From positions 1-15,375 of the forward strand of contig PUMS01000468.1 of assembly GCA_003551485.1 (NCBI GenBank): a stretch of 15,375 nt of DNA, written 5' to 3'. A model generated the notes under the pieces. That model ran no database searches. It had not been told where the DNA came from and saw only the letters and a list, made by a program, of their open reading frames with translations. Each line of letters opens with the position of its first letter. Position 1 is the first letter of the stretch. Source of the stretch: Phycisphaeraceae bacterium (lineage in GTDB: Bacteria > Planctomycetota > Phycisphaerae > Phycisphaerales > Phycisphaeraceae). Of the stretch, positions 1 through 7,229 are shown piece after piece. Position numbers and translations under genes: made by a program.

Positions 1-215
1 CCCACCGAGCGGCAGGCCAGCGCATGGCCGAACTCGTGCATGGTCACCAGCGCAAAGATCGCCGCGATCTCCACCACACCCCAGGCGAAGCTCGAATACC
101 GCCAGTGGTAGGTCGTCCAGACGAACAGCAGCAGCAGAAACCAGCTCCAGTGCAGGAACACGTGGATACCGAACAGGTGAAAAAGGCGCAGGGCACCGGC
201 GGACTGGGGCATCAT
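1..215 (-). CDS. M50 family (site-2-protease-like) zinc metalloprotease, N-terminal fragment
   Basis: This is the first 71 codons of a gene that runs off the left edge. Reading from ATG 215, a hydrophobic segment (IHVFLHWSWFLLLLFVW, about residues 17-33) is followed by a second hydrophobic stretch that carries the zinc-binding motif HEFGH at residues 60-64. Two His ligands and a catalytic Glu inside a membrane helix define peptidase family M50. These proteases cut membrane or signal peptides within the bilayer. The short N-terminus matches the SpoIVFB/Rv-type branch more than the PDZ-bearing RseP branch. That branch assignment is an inference, because the third zinc ligand and the C-terminus lie outside the window. 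Two ATGs are adjacent (215 and 212) and no Shine-Dalgarno sequence is seen. A TATACT hexamer ends 8 nt upstream of ATG 215, so the transcript may be leaderless. The substrate is unknown. Confidence 0.85.
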   Translation of the reverse strand, partial: MMPQSAGALRLFHLFGIHVFLHWSWFLLLLFVWTTYHWRYSSFAWGVVEIAAIFALVTMHEFGHALACRSV

Positions 216-501
216 GGTCAGGGAGTATAGCCGCCCCCGTAAACGGGAGTGAGCAGGCGGCATCCCTTGGTACGCGCCCTGCACCCCCGGTGATGGCGGC
301 TGCCCCACAACTTCCGGGGCCACACCACCGCAGAACGCATCGAATGCCACTGCCTGCCTGCCAGTGCCCTGGTCATGGTTCTATTACACTGGCGGACAAG
401 CGACCAGTGCCACCCAACCGCCGGCCTGCCCGCGATCCACCGCCTCGCCCCCCGGCCCCCGGCCCCCCGGAAGGCCCCGGCCCCGCCGCAGGGAACCCCG
501 C
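216..501. other. Divergent intergenic region, M50 protease / SDR gene
   Basis: No gene is supported here. For the plus-strand SDR gene, a weak promoter candidate is CTGCCA (358-363), an 18-nt spacer, then TATTAC (382-387). From about 440 to 500 the sequence is very C-rich and includes a 17-nt word, CCCGGAAGGCCCCGGCC (466-482), that recurs inverted in the glyA-metF spacer. Short open frames across this stretch have low-complexity Pro/Arg composition and are not credible proteins. Confidence 0.5.
224..229 (-). promoter_or_regulatory. Probable -10 element of the M50 protease gene
   Basis: TATACT (5 of 6 matches to TATAAT) reads on the minus strand and is separated from ATG 215 by only 8 nt. Transcription would therefore start within a few bases of the start codon. 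I see no convincing -35 hexamer at 16-18 nt spacing. Confidence 0.4.
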
Positions 502-1218
502 ATGAACGAGTCACCCGTTGCCATCATCACCGGAGCCGGCAGCGGCATCGGCCGCGCGGCCGCGCTGCTGCTGGCCGAATGCGGCTACCGCACCGTCCTC
601 GTGGCCCGCGCCAGGCAGGCCCTCGAGCAGACCGCCCGCGACACCGCCGCCCGCCGGCCCGATGCCGCCGCGCACATCCACCCCGCCGACCTCGCCGACG
701 CCCAGGCGCCGCGGGCGGTGGTCGCCGCGGCGGTCGAGCGGTTCGGCCGCATCGACGTGCTGCTGAGCGCGGCGGGCAATGCGCCGCTGGGCTCGATCGG
801 CTCGTTCGATGCCGACACGGTCCAGCAGACGGTGGCGGTCAACCTCACCGCCCCGGCCCAACTGGCCGCCGCGGCGTGGCCCACCTTCCACCGCCAGCGC
901 TCGGGCCTGATCATCCACATCTCCTCCATGGCGGCCTTCGACCCGTTCCCCGGCTTCAACATCTACGCCGCGGCCAAGGCCGGGCTGAACATGCTCACCC
1001 ACACCCTGGCCCGCGAGGGCGACGAGATCGGCGTGCGCACCCTGGGCCTGGCCCCCGGCGCCGTCGAGACGCCCATGCTTCGCCGCAACTTCGATGAGCA
1101 GGCGATTCCCAGGGAAAAGACGCTCGACCCGATGCACGTGGCCGCCATCATCCGCGACTGCATCACCGGCGCCCACCCCTTCACCAGCGGCCAGACCCTC
1201 CGCATCGAGAGCCCCTGA
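502..1218 (+). CDS. Classical short-chain dehydrogenase/reductase (SDR) family oxidoreductase
   Basis: The protein has 238 residues, a normal size for a classical SDR, and is an NAD(P)-dependent cytoplasmic oxidoreductase of unknown substrate. The cofactor-binding glycine motif TGAGSGIG is at residues 10-17. An NNAG-equivalent (SAAGN) follows beta-4, and the catalytic Ser142, Tyr155 and Lys159 (YAAAK) are in place. The PG motif after beta-6 is present (LAPGAVETPM). I chose ATG 502 over the longer open frame because AGGGA (490-494) lies 7 nt upstream and the Rossmann fold begins at once. The upstream extension is Pro/Arg-rich noise. The arginine in VLVARAR after beta-2 suggests NADPH preference, which is an inference. 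The gene stands alone between a divergent protease and a convergent glycosidase, so context does not identify a pathway. A 3-oxoacyl-ACP reductase-like role is possible but unproven. Confidence 0.93.
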   Translation: MNESPVAIITGAGSGIGRAAALLLAECGYRTVLVARARQALEQTARDTAARRPDAAAHIHPADLADAQAPRAVVAAAVERFGRIDVLLSAAGNAPLGSIGSFDADTVQQTVAVNLTAPAQLAAAAWPTFHRQRSGLIIHISSMAAFDPFPGFNIYAAAKAGLNMLTHTLAREGDEIGVRTLGLAPGAVETPMLRRNFDEQAIPREKTLDPMHVAAIIRDCITGAHPFTSGQTLRIESP

Positions 1219-1280
1219 CAGGGGGCGGACACCCGCGGCGGGGCAATCACAACGGGAACCGTGATGGCCCCCGCCCATCT

Positions 1281-3479
1281 CTACCCATGCGAAAGGCGCA
1301 GCCACAGGCCGGACTCACCGGGCACATCGAAGCACAATGTCGGCCCCACGGGCAGCGCACGCTGCTGGATCACATCCAGGGCCTCGGTGTACCGGCGGTC
1401 GGGGGCGGTCAGGATGACCGGTGTCGGGGGACCATCGTTGATCAGGAAGTAGTGGTCGGCGCCGGGGGCGCTCAGGCGGTAGGTCATCGGCAGGCTGCAA
1501 TGCCACGCCGGCGGCCGGTTGGCTGACAGAAGCTCCGCCAGCAGCAACTGCATCGGCTTCTGGCCCGGCCGCCAGCACTGCCTGCCGGGATCGAAGCCCA
1601 GCAGCATGGCCGAGCCGCGGCCCAGCGTGCGCTCGGTGATGGCGATGCGGCCATCGTTGAAGTGCGCCACCGGCCGCGCATCGGTGGTGATGATGTCGCC
1701 GAAGAAGCCCTCGACCGCCACCTCACCCAGTGCCATCGGGCAGGTGCGCGCATCGTGGATCGTATCGACCCACCCGCCCAGCAGCCTCGCGGCGGGGCCA
1801 TCCTCACCGGCGCGGTGCAGCCGGCCCCAGGGGTCCATGAACGCGAACTGCACATCCGCGATGAAGCGCCCGCCGCGCTGCACGTAGTCGACAAGAACCT
1901 CGATCAGCTCGAGGCTGACGCTGCGGCCGTGGGGCATGTAGAGCACGGGGTAGCGCAGGGCGATGCCCTCGGCAAGCTCCCGCGGTGTGACGTACTCGAA
2001 GGGCACCTGGTGGTCGATCATCGCCCGTGCCGCGCCGATGCGGGCACGGATGGCCTGCATGGCGGTGCCGCGGCTGAGCTCCCCCGGGCCATCCTGCACA
2101 TCGTGGCGCTGCGGCTCGAGCAGGTAGATCGCATCGGTATCCCACGATTCGATCAGCCCCACGTGCGGCTGGTGCGTGGCCTGCCACAGCTCATCGGCGT
2201 AGCGGCCCAGCGCTGCGCTGATGCGGCCGGCCTCCGCGCCCCAGCTCGACAGCCGGCCACTGAGCGTGGTCAGGCCGTATTCGCCCGCCTCCCAGCCGCC
2301 GGGCCGGTGGTTCCACGTCCAGAAGGCCATCGACAGGTTCCCCGCCGCGAGGTAGCTGAGCATCAGCCGACGCATCAGCCCCGGTGTCATGGCGTTGCCG
2401 TAGCCGCCGGAATACTGCACGGACCCGCCGGTGGTCTCATAGCACGAGGTCCACCCGCCCTTGAACGCATCCCGCGTCAGTCGGGCCTGCATATAGACCG
2501 GCCGGTCGACCTCGCCCTCGACCTGCTCGAAGTGCCAGGACAGGTGGATCGAGGAAAAGTGCATGTCCGCCAGCCTTGCCCACCGCGGCGTGTCCCAGCG
2601 CAGGCCCGGCTGGTTGGCAAAGAGCTGATGCGAGCCGAGCATGACGGCGTGGCGGCCATCGAAGCGCTTGAACACGTTGCGCATCGCCTCGGTGCGCGCA
2701 AGGGTCTTGTCCGTCAGGTAGCGCACCATGTCGCGGGCGGCGCCGTAGTTGACCTTCGCCCGGTGGACCCCCGATATCTGCGCCCCCGCCCGCAGCCCCT
2801 CGAGCATTCGCGGCGCCTGCTCGAAGCTCTCGAGCAGCGGCCGGGCGCGGCGGGGATAGAGCGTCCACGCCTCGCACAGCGCCTCGACGGTGCCGTAGCG
2901 CTGCTTCAGCCAGGCGATGAACGCGGCCTGGTCATAGGGGTTGTCGATGTCGGCCTGCCCCGGCCCCGGCTCACCGCGCAGCTCGTAGCCGATGAGCGTG
3001 GGGTGGTCCAGGTACCGTTCCAACATCGGCCCCATCCACGCTGCCAGGGCCTCTCGCTCGGCCGGCTGGTCCAGATGCCCCAGCTCGAACCGCTGCGGCT
3101 CGACCCCATGCGCCCCCAGCGTCGCCGCATCCGGCCGGTCCAGCGGCACGTGCAGCACCACCTCGATCCCCACCTCCGCCGCGATCCCCATCCACTCATC
3201 AGCCCGAGCGAAGTCGAACCGCCCCGGCCCCACCGGCTGCGGATCGCAGTCATGAAACCTCACCAGACTGAACCCCGCCCCCTTCATCCGCTCCAGTTCC
3301 GCCCGAAGCTGCCGCGGCCCCTGATCCGCCGGATTGAACCACACCACCCCCGAGAACCACGCCCGCTGCTGTCGATACCCCCGCTGAAGCGGCGAATCAT
3401 TGAGCGCCAGCAGCCTACGGTCGGCCTCCTGGCGGTCCTGCTCATCGATCGTGTGCGGGTGCGCGGTCATGGTCTGCAT
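1281..3479 (-). CDS. GH42-like glycoside hydrolase (beta-galactosidase-type fold)
   Basis: The protein has 732 residues and no signal peptide, so it should be cytoplasmic. The N-terminal two thirds read as a GH42-type TIM barrel: a GVVWFNP opening, then LVRFHD, GRFDF, and NPYDQAAFIAWLKQRYGTVE, which resembles the stretch after the acid/base residue in GH42. The likely acid/base is Glu170 (LRGEPGPG) and the likely nucleophile is Glu348 (CYETTGG), followed by the family-like FWTWNHRPGGWEAGEYG segment. From about residue 440 a Rossmann-like domain (VLYMPHGRSVSLELIEVLVDYVQRGGRF... in outline) corresponds to the GH42 trimerisation domain, with a small beta domain at the end. The Asn that normally precedes the acid/base Glu in clan GH-A is Gly169 here, so the substrate may differ from beta-galactosides. 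The start is ATG 3479 or ATG 3470, and neither has a clear ribosome binding site. The gene stands alone and converges on the SDR gene. Confidence 0.8.
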   Translation of the reverse strand: MQTMTAHPHTIDEQDRQEADRRLLALNDSPLQRGYRQQRAWFSGVVWFNPADQGPRQLRAELERMKGAGFSLVRFHDCDPQPVGPGRFDFARADEWMGIAAEVGIEVVLHVPLDRPDAATLGAHGVEPQRFELGHLDQPAEREALAAWMGPMLERYLDHPTLIGYELRGEPGPGQADIDNPYDQAAFIAWLKQRYGTVEALCEAWTLYPRRARPLLESFEQAPRMLEGLRAGAQISGVHRAKVNYGAARDMVRYLTDKTLARTEAMRNVFKRFDGRHAVMLGSHQLFANQPGLRWDTPRWARLADMHFSSIHLSWHFEQVEGEVDRPVYMQARLTRDAFKGGWTSCYETTGGSVQYSGGYGNAMTPGLMRRLMLSYLAAGNLSMAFWTWNHRPGGWEAGEYGLTTLSGRLSSWGAEAGRISAALGRYADELWQATHQPHVGLIESWDTDAIYLLEPQRHDVQDGPGELSRGTAMQAIRARIGAARAMIDHQVPFEYVTPRELAEGIALRYPVLYMPHGRSVSLELIEVLVDYVQRGGRFIADVQFAFMDPWGRLHRAGEDGPAARLLGGWVDTIHDARTCPMALGEVAVEGFFGDIITTDARPVAHFNDGRIAITERTLGRGSAMLLGFDPGRQCWRPGQKPMQLLLAELLSANRPPAWHCSLPMTYRLSAPGADHYFLINDGPPTPVILTAPDRRYTEALDVIQQRALPVGPTLCFDVPGESGLWLRLSHG

Positions 3480-3745
3480 CCATCAAAGAGGGGCGGGGGG
3501 CGGGGGGCGGCGCGCGGGGGGCGGGGCCCGTGGGCGAAGCCGCACGGCCAGCATACGCCGAGGGGGCCAATGACACCAGAGCGATGTACCCTCTGACCAA
3601 TCGGCTGGGGACCGCAACAGGGCCGCAGCCACATCCCGGCCCCCGCCCCGCCGCGCCGCGCCCTGACGCCGTCCCGTCACTCCTCCCTCTCTGACGGCTT
3701 CTGCCGCCCTTGCCCCACCCCCCACGGCTCGGCTAAACTCGCATT
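3480..3745. other. Divergent intergenic region with G-tract cluster, GH42-like gene / three-gene cassette
   Basis: No gene is supported. Positions 3490-3527 on plus consist almost entirely of G-tracts (GGG, GGGGGG, GGGGGG, GGGGGG, GGGG) separated by single C or short GC spacers, a pattern able to form a G-quadruplex. It lies just upstream of the GH42-like start codon. The middle (3541-3610) has ordinary base composition and may hold the GH42-like promoter. A weak TGGTGT / TATGCT pair on minus is the best I find. The right end carries the cassette promoter. Confidence 0.5.
3710..3739 (+). promoter_or_regulatory. Sigma70-type promoter of the three-gene cassette
   Basis: TTGCCC (3710-3715) and TAAACT (3734-3739) are separated by 18 nt. 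The predicted transcription start falls at about 3745-3747, which coincides with an in-frame ATG at 3746. The same transcript would also carry GGAGG (3762-3766) ahead of ATG 3773. Confidence 0.5.
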
Positions 3746-3761
3746 ATGTCAAAAACCCTCC

Positions 3762-3766
3762 GGAGG
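3762..3766 (+). promoter_or_regulatory. Ribosome binding site deciding the start of the first cassette gene
   Basis: A perfect GGAGG lies 6 nt before ATG 3773 (and 3 nt before GTG 3770). It is one of the best Shine-Dalgarno sequences in the window. It favours ATG 3773 over the upstream in-frame ATG 3746, which has no such site. Confidence 0.55.
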
Positions 3767-3772
3767 CTGGTG

Positions 3773-5167
3773 ATGCTTGCGCCCCTTCTATCGGAACTGG
3801 ACACCGAAGCGAGCACCGAGGGCCCCATCGACCCGCTGGGGCTGGCGGTCATCGCCGATGAGCTTGCCAATAGGCTGATCCCCAACCAGCGCCTCCAGCC
3901 GATTTCGGTGCGCTTCCTGACGGCGATGGCCGTGGGCGCCGAGGTCTGCCGCGATCTCTACAACCACACCGGCGAGCGCACCGTCGCCGCCGACGGTGTC
4001 AGCCCGCCCTGGCTGGTCTTCGAATGGCACGTGATCGAGGGCCTGGCGCGCAGCGACGGGCGGGTGGATGCCCTGATGGAGCCCGAGCAACTCCGAGGCG
4101 TGCCCGGCATCGGCAAGACGCGGCAGGCCATCGCCGAGCAGGTCCCCCTCTCGGCATCCCGGTACCTGGTGAGCCCGGGTGTGATGGGTTTCCACGGGGT
4201 GCTCAAGTCACTGGCGAAGGAACTGGACATCGTGGACCTCAATGATGAGCCGGTGGCGCCCGGTGCCGGCGGCCAGCGCCTGCTCGAGGCGTGGGTGGCC
4301 GATGCGGGGGATGCCCTGGCGGGGTTCATCAACAACGGCGATGGTGAAGGACGGGGCATCAGAAACCGCTGGCGCGACGCGGTGCGGGATGCCATGCAAC
4401 GGGGCTGGGTGCAGCGCCGTGCCGGTTGGGCGGGCTGGGCCGACATCGGCCAGTACCTGGCACCCGGCCCGGTCATGGGCGATCAGGAACGCAAGGTTCT
4501 GTTGGAACTTCTGCGAGGCTCACCCGGCGGCAGGTTTCGGCGGGATGTGTTCGACTTCATCTGCTCGCCGCAATGGCGGGCGTGCCTGGGCTATGAAGGT
4601 CCATCGGGCGGATTCGAACGCCAGGTCCACCGGACGATGCGCATCGGGGCGGAGGGGCCGTTCGCCGTGCTGCTCGATGCGATCATGGCCTACGAGCAAT
4701 GGGCGCGGCTGCTCCAGGATGCGTTCGAGGCGTGTCTGTACCGCATGACCAAGCGCGGAGGCAAGGTCAAGCCGTCGCAGTTCGCGGACCTCGATGAAGT
4801 CCGTAGCGCCGCGAACCAGGTCGAAACGCTCTACATGAAAGTGGCCGATCAGCTCGCGGCGGTCGAGCCCGCCGTGGCCAGCAGGTTTGCCGATCCATTC
4901 GAATCCCTGGCCACGCGCGGTGATGCCACCGACTGGCATCACAGGCTGCTGGAGCATCACCGACAGGTCCAGCAGCGCAAGCTGCCGGAGGGCAAGAACC
5001 CGTGGTTCGACACCTTCGACGACGGCGATGTGGCGGTGCGGGCGACCTACCGGCGGCCTGAGCCCGTGGAGCCGGGCAGAGGGTACGTCCACGGTTACCG
5101 CACCCAGGCTTTGGCCTGGTTCGCCCAGGACCTGGGAGTCATGGCTGATGGCACGCAAACGAGTTGA
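3773..5167 (+). CDS. Unknown-family protein with helix-hairpin-helix-like motif, first gene of nuclease/helicase cassette
   Basis: The protein has 464 residues from ATG 3773, or 473 from ATG 3746. I do not recognise the family. It is predicted soluble and largely helical, with no signal peptide or membrane segment. Residues 107-122 (LRGVPGIGKTRQAIAE) fit the helix-hairpin-helix consensus for non-specific DNA binding (L-x-x-h-P-G-h-G-x-x-x-A). The same stretch also spells a Walker A-like GVPGIGKT, but no hydrophobic beta strand precedes it and no Walker B is visible, so the HhH reading is better. A conserved-looking YLVSPGVMGFHGVLKSLAKEL stretch follows. The C-terminal half has long amphipathic helices rich in charged residues. 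It begins the cassette, and its last 20 nt overlap the phospholipase D-like gene, which implies coupled translation. It could be the DNA- or target-sensing partner of the nuclease and helicase; that role is inference only. Confidence 0.85.
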   Translation: MLAPLLSELDTEASTEGPIDPLGLAVIADELANRLIPNQRLQPISVRFLTAMAVGAEVCRDLYNHTGERTVAADGVSPPWLVFEWHVIEGLARSDGRVDALMEPEQLRGVPGIGKTRQAIAEQVPLSASRYLVSPGVMGFHGVLKSLAKELDIVDLNDEPVAPGAGGQRLLEAWVADAGDALAGFINNGDGEGRGIRNRWRDAVRDAMQRGWVQRRAGWAGWADIGQYLAPGPVMGDQERKVLLELLRGSPGGRFRRDVFDFICSPQWRACLGYEGPSGGFERQVHRTMRIGAEGPFAVLLDAIMAYEQWARLLQDAFEACLYRMTKRGGKVKPSQFADLDEVRSAANQVETLYMKVADQLAAVEPAVASRFADPFESLATRGDATDWHHRLLEHHRQVQQRKLPEGKNPWFDTFDDGDVAVRATYRRPEPVEPGRGYVHGYRTQALAWFAQDLGVMADGTQTS

Positions 5168-7229
5168 AAAACCCGGCTACGGCAAGCTGCTGGATGCCTG
5201 GCAGGCGCCCCATGCCGAGGCGGGGGATCCGGTGGGTTGCCTGGCGACGACGTTCACCTTCAAGCCCGAGTTCTTCGAGGAAGAATGCCTCGGCCGCTTT
5301 GTCGACATGCAGACCAACGCATACCAGGACCAGAGGGTGTTTCTCATTGATCGCGAGGAGAGGCTGTCCAAGCTCGAATGCGCTGCGGTGCTGGTGGACC
5401 AGCATCACTGCCGGGGTGTGCGCTGCATGCGCTGGGACATGCTGCCGGTCCGCCCCAGACACGGCATCCTTCACGCCAAGATCGCCCTGCTCTACTGGGC
5501 ACAGCACATCCGCCTGCTGGTCGGTTCGGCCAACCTGACCACCGATGGCTACCGCCACAACCGCGAGGCGTTCGGCATCCTCGACTACCACCGCGGGGGC
5601 GAGGCACCGCTGGAGTGCCTGGAGGAGGTGGTCCGCTTCGTGCGTGAACTGGCCACAGAGACGGTCAATCCTCAAGCCGCCCGCGACAGTCAGCGCCCCG
5701 GAGCGATGTCCCGGGCACAGGCGTTCCTCGATCGGCTGATGGCCGAGGCGCGGCGGATGACGCAGGGCAGCGAGGGCGGCCGCGGGCCGGTGCGCATTCA
5801 TCCTGTCCTGACCGGCCCCAACCGGCCATCGGTCTTCGAGGTCGTGGGCCGGCACTGGCCGGGGCGAACCGGCCCGACGCGGGCGGACGTGGTCAGCCCG
5901 TTCTTCGATCAACCCGGCCGGGTCAACCAGCCCGACGCGGCGCTGCGCCGGCTGATGCGGCCCCGCGGCGACAGCGCGGTCTGCTACCACGTGACCGCCG
6001 ACCGCGAAGGCGATGATGTGGTTCACCTGCACGCGCCCGAGTCGCTCCGCCACACCGGGCAACAGGATGCCGCAACGACCTACTTCTACATCATCGGCGA
6101 TGAGCCCGAGGAGGGACGTCACCGACCGCTCCACGCCAAGACCATCTGGCTGGAGGATGACAGGCACGCGGCGTACATGATCGGTTCAAGCAACTTCACC
6201 TCGGCGGGCACGGGCCTGGGCAGGCCGGCCCACTTCGAAGCGAACCTGCTCTACGTGTGCGATGGCAGCCATCGCGAATCCGTTGCCGCTTACAACCAGC
6301 TCGCGGCTGCCAGCCTGGAAGGCGAAGAGCCGCCATCCGGTGCGAAGCTGGCCTTTCGGCCCGCAAGCCCCGAAGGTGTGGATGAGGCCGGGCAGAACAT
6401 GCTGCGGCTGCCCGATGCTTTCGGGGAGGCGGTTTACTGCCGCGGCGCTGATGATACGGGCCAGCTCCGCCTGCAAATCGATGGCCAGCCGCCTGAAGGG
6501 TTCCGCGTGTCACCGGGAGACGGTGCGCCCCCGCTGCTGGATGAGGCGGCGTGGGAGGCACAGGGCCGGCCTGCGGTCGTTTGGGTCCCGTGTCTGGACG
6601 ACGCGCCGCCTGCCGGCCTGGAGGTGACGTGGACGGCCGGTGAGGGGCCCGCGTGGTGGCCGGTCAATATCGAGGATGCACGATCGCTGCCGCCGCCGGA
6701 GGAGTTGACGGATCTTCCCTTTGAGGATCTGATTCGATACTTCATGACTGGGAAGCTTCCGCGTCGAACAAGGAAGCGCACTCGTTCGCCACGGGATTCT
6801 GATGGCGGTAGCGACGTACCGCTGGATCCTCACCGCCGCGTGGACACGCGTGCGTTTCTGCTTCAGCGCACCCGGCGCCTTTCCCAGGCGTTCAACACTC
6901 TGGTCAAGAGGCTGAAGGGGCCGTTTGCCACCGAAAATGTTCTGCGCTGGTGGGTCGATGGCCCCCTTGGCGTCCGCGCAGTCGCCGAGGCCATCGAACG
7001 GGAAGCCCGCTCTGAGGCGGAGAAGGCATTCCTGCTGACCGAGTTGGCGCTCGAGATCGGCGGTATCGAGCCCGAATCCGAGGAGGGGCATGTCGACACC
7101 ACCATCGTCAAGCGGGCACTGCGCGGGCTGGTCGATCAGCTTCAACAGCAGGTGGCGCAGGTTGAACCCAGCGCGCCCGAACCGGTCAAGCGCTACATCC
7201 GCAACGTCTTTGAGAGGGCTGTGCCGTGA
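5148..7229 (+). CDS. Phospholipase D superfamily protein with two Tdp1-like HxK...N motifs
   Basis: The protein has 693 residues. The first active-site motif is H109-A-K111 with Asn129 (LLVGSANLT), and the second is H329-A-K331 with Asn349 (MIGSSNFTSAG). The two halves would form one active site with a covalent phosphohistidine intermediate, as in the family. The Asp of the canonical HxKx4D motif is absent from both halves (Tyr and Glu there). The K-to-N spacing of 18 in both matches the first motif of eukaryotic Tdp1 (K265/N283), pointing to phosphodiester hydrolysis on DNA rather than lipid. About 340 residues follow the second motif. They include an Arg-rich basic stretch near residues 540-550 and a helical C-terminus of unknown function. 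The start is ATG 5148, with GGGAG (5134-5138) 9 nt upstream; the longer open frame is read-through inside the preceding gene. It overlaps that gene by 20 nt and the helicase gene by 4 nt. It is probably the nuclease of the system. Confidence 0.88.
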   Translation: MARKRVEKPGYGKLLDAWQAPHAEAGDPVGCLATTFTFKPEFFEEECLGRFVDMQTNAYQDQRVFLIDREERLSKLECAAVLVDQHHCRGVRCMRWDMLPVRPRHGILHAKIALLYWAQHIRLLVGSANLTTDGYRHNREAFGILDYHRGGEAPLECLEEVVRFVRELATETVNPQAARDSQRPGAMSRAQAFLDRLMAEARRMTQGSEGGRGPVRIHPVLTGPNRPSVFEVVGRHWPGRTGPTRADVVSPFFDQPGRVNQPDAALRRLMRPRGDSAVCYHVTADREGDDVVHLHAPESLRHTGQQDAATTYFYIIGDEPEEGRHRPLHAKTIWLEDDRHAAYMIGSSNFTSAGTGLGRPAHFEANLLYVCDGSHRESVAAYNQLAAASLEGEEPPSGAKLAFRPASPEGVDEAGQNMLRLPDAFGEAVYCRGADDTGQLRLQIDGQPPEGFRVSPGDGAPPLLDEAAWEAQGRPAVVWVPCLDDAPPAGLEVTWTAGEGPAWWPVNIEDARSLPPPEELTDLPFEDLIRYFMTGKLPRRTRKRTRSPRDSDGGSDVPLDPHRRVDTRAFLLQRTRRLSQAFNTLVKRLKGPFATENVLRWWVDGPLGVRAVAEAIEREARSEAEKAFLLTELALEIGGIEPESEEGHVDTTIVKRALRGLVDQLQQQVAQVEPSAPEPVKRYIRNVFERAVP

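Noticed and set aside
1211..1226. Hairpin GCCCC-TGACAG-GGGGC at the SDR stop codon as an intrinsic terminator
   Set aside because: It has only a 5-bp stem with the stop codon in the loop and no U-tract follows. In sequence this GC-rich it is expected by chance.
1662..3596. A 644-codon plus-strand open frame opposite the GH42-like gene
   Set aside because: It is His/Arg/Pro-rich low-complexity sequence and follows the third-position GC bias of the real minus-strand gene. It shows no domain or ribosome binding site.
4091..4120. Walker A ATP-binding site (GVPGIGKT) in the first cassette protein
   Set aside because: No hydrophobic beta strand precedes it and no Walker B is visible. The helix-hairpin-helix consensus explains the stretch better.
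4887..5147. N-terminal extension of the phospholipase D-like protein to position 4887
   Set aside because: The extra 87 codons lie inside the first cassette gene in another frame and have Ser/Arg/Pro shadow composition. ATG 5148 has a Shine-Dalgarno and gives the usual short overlap.
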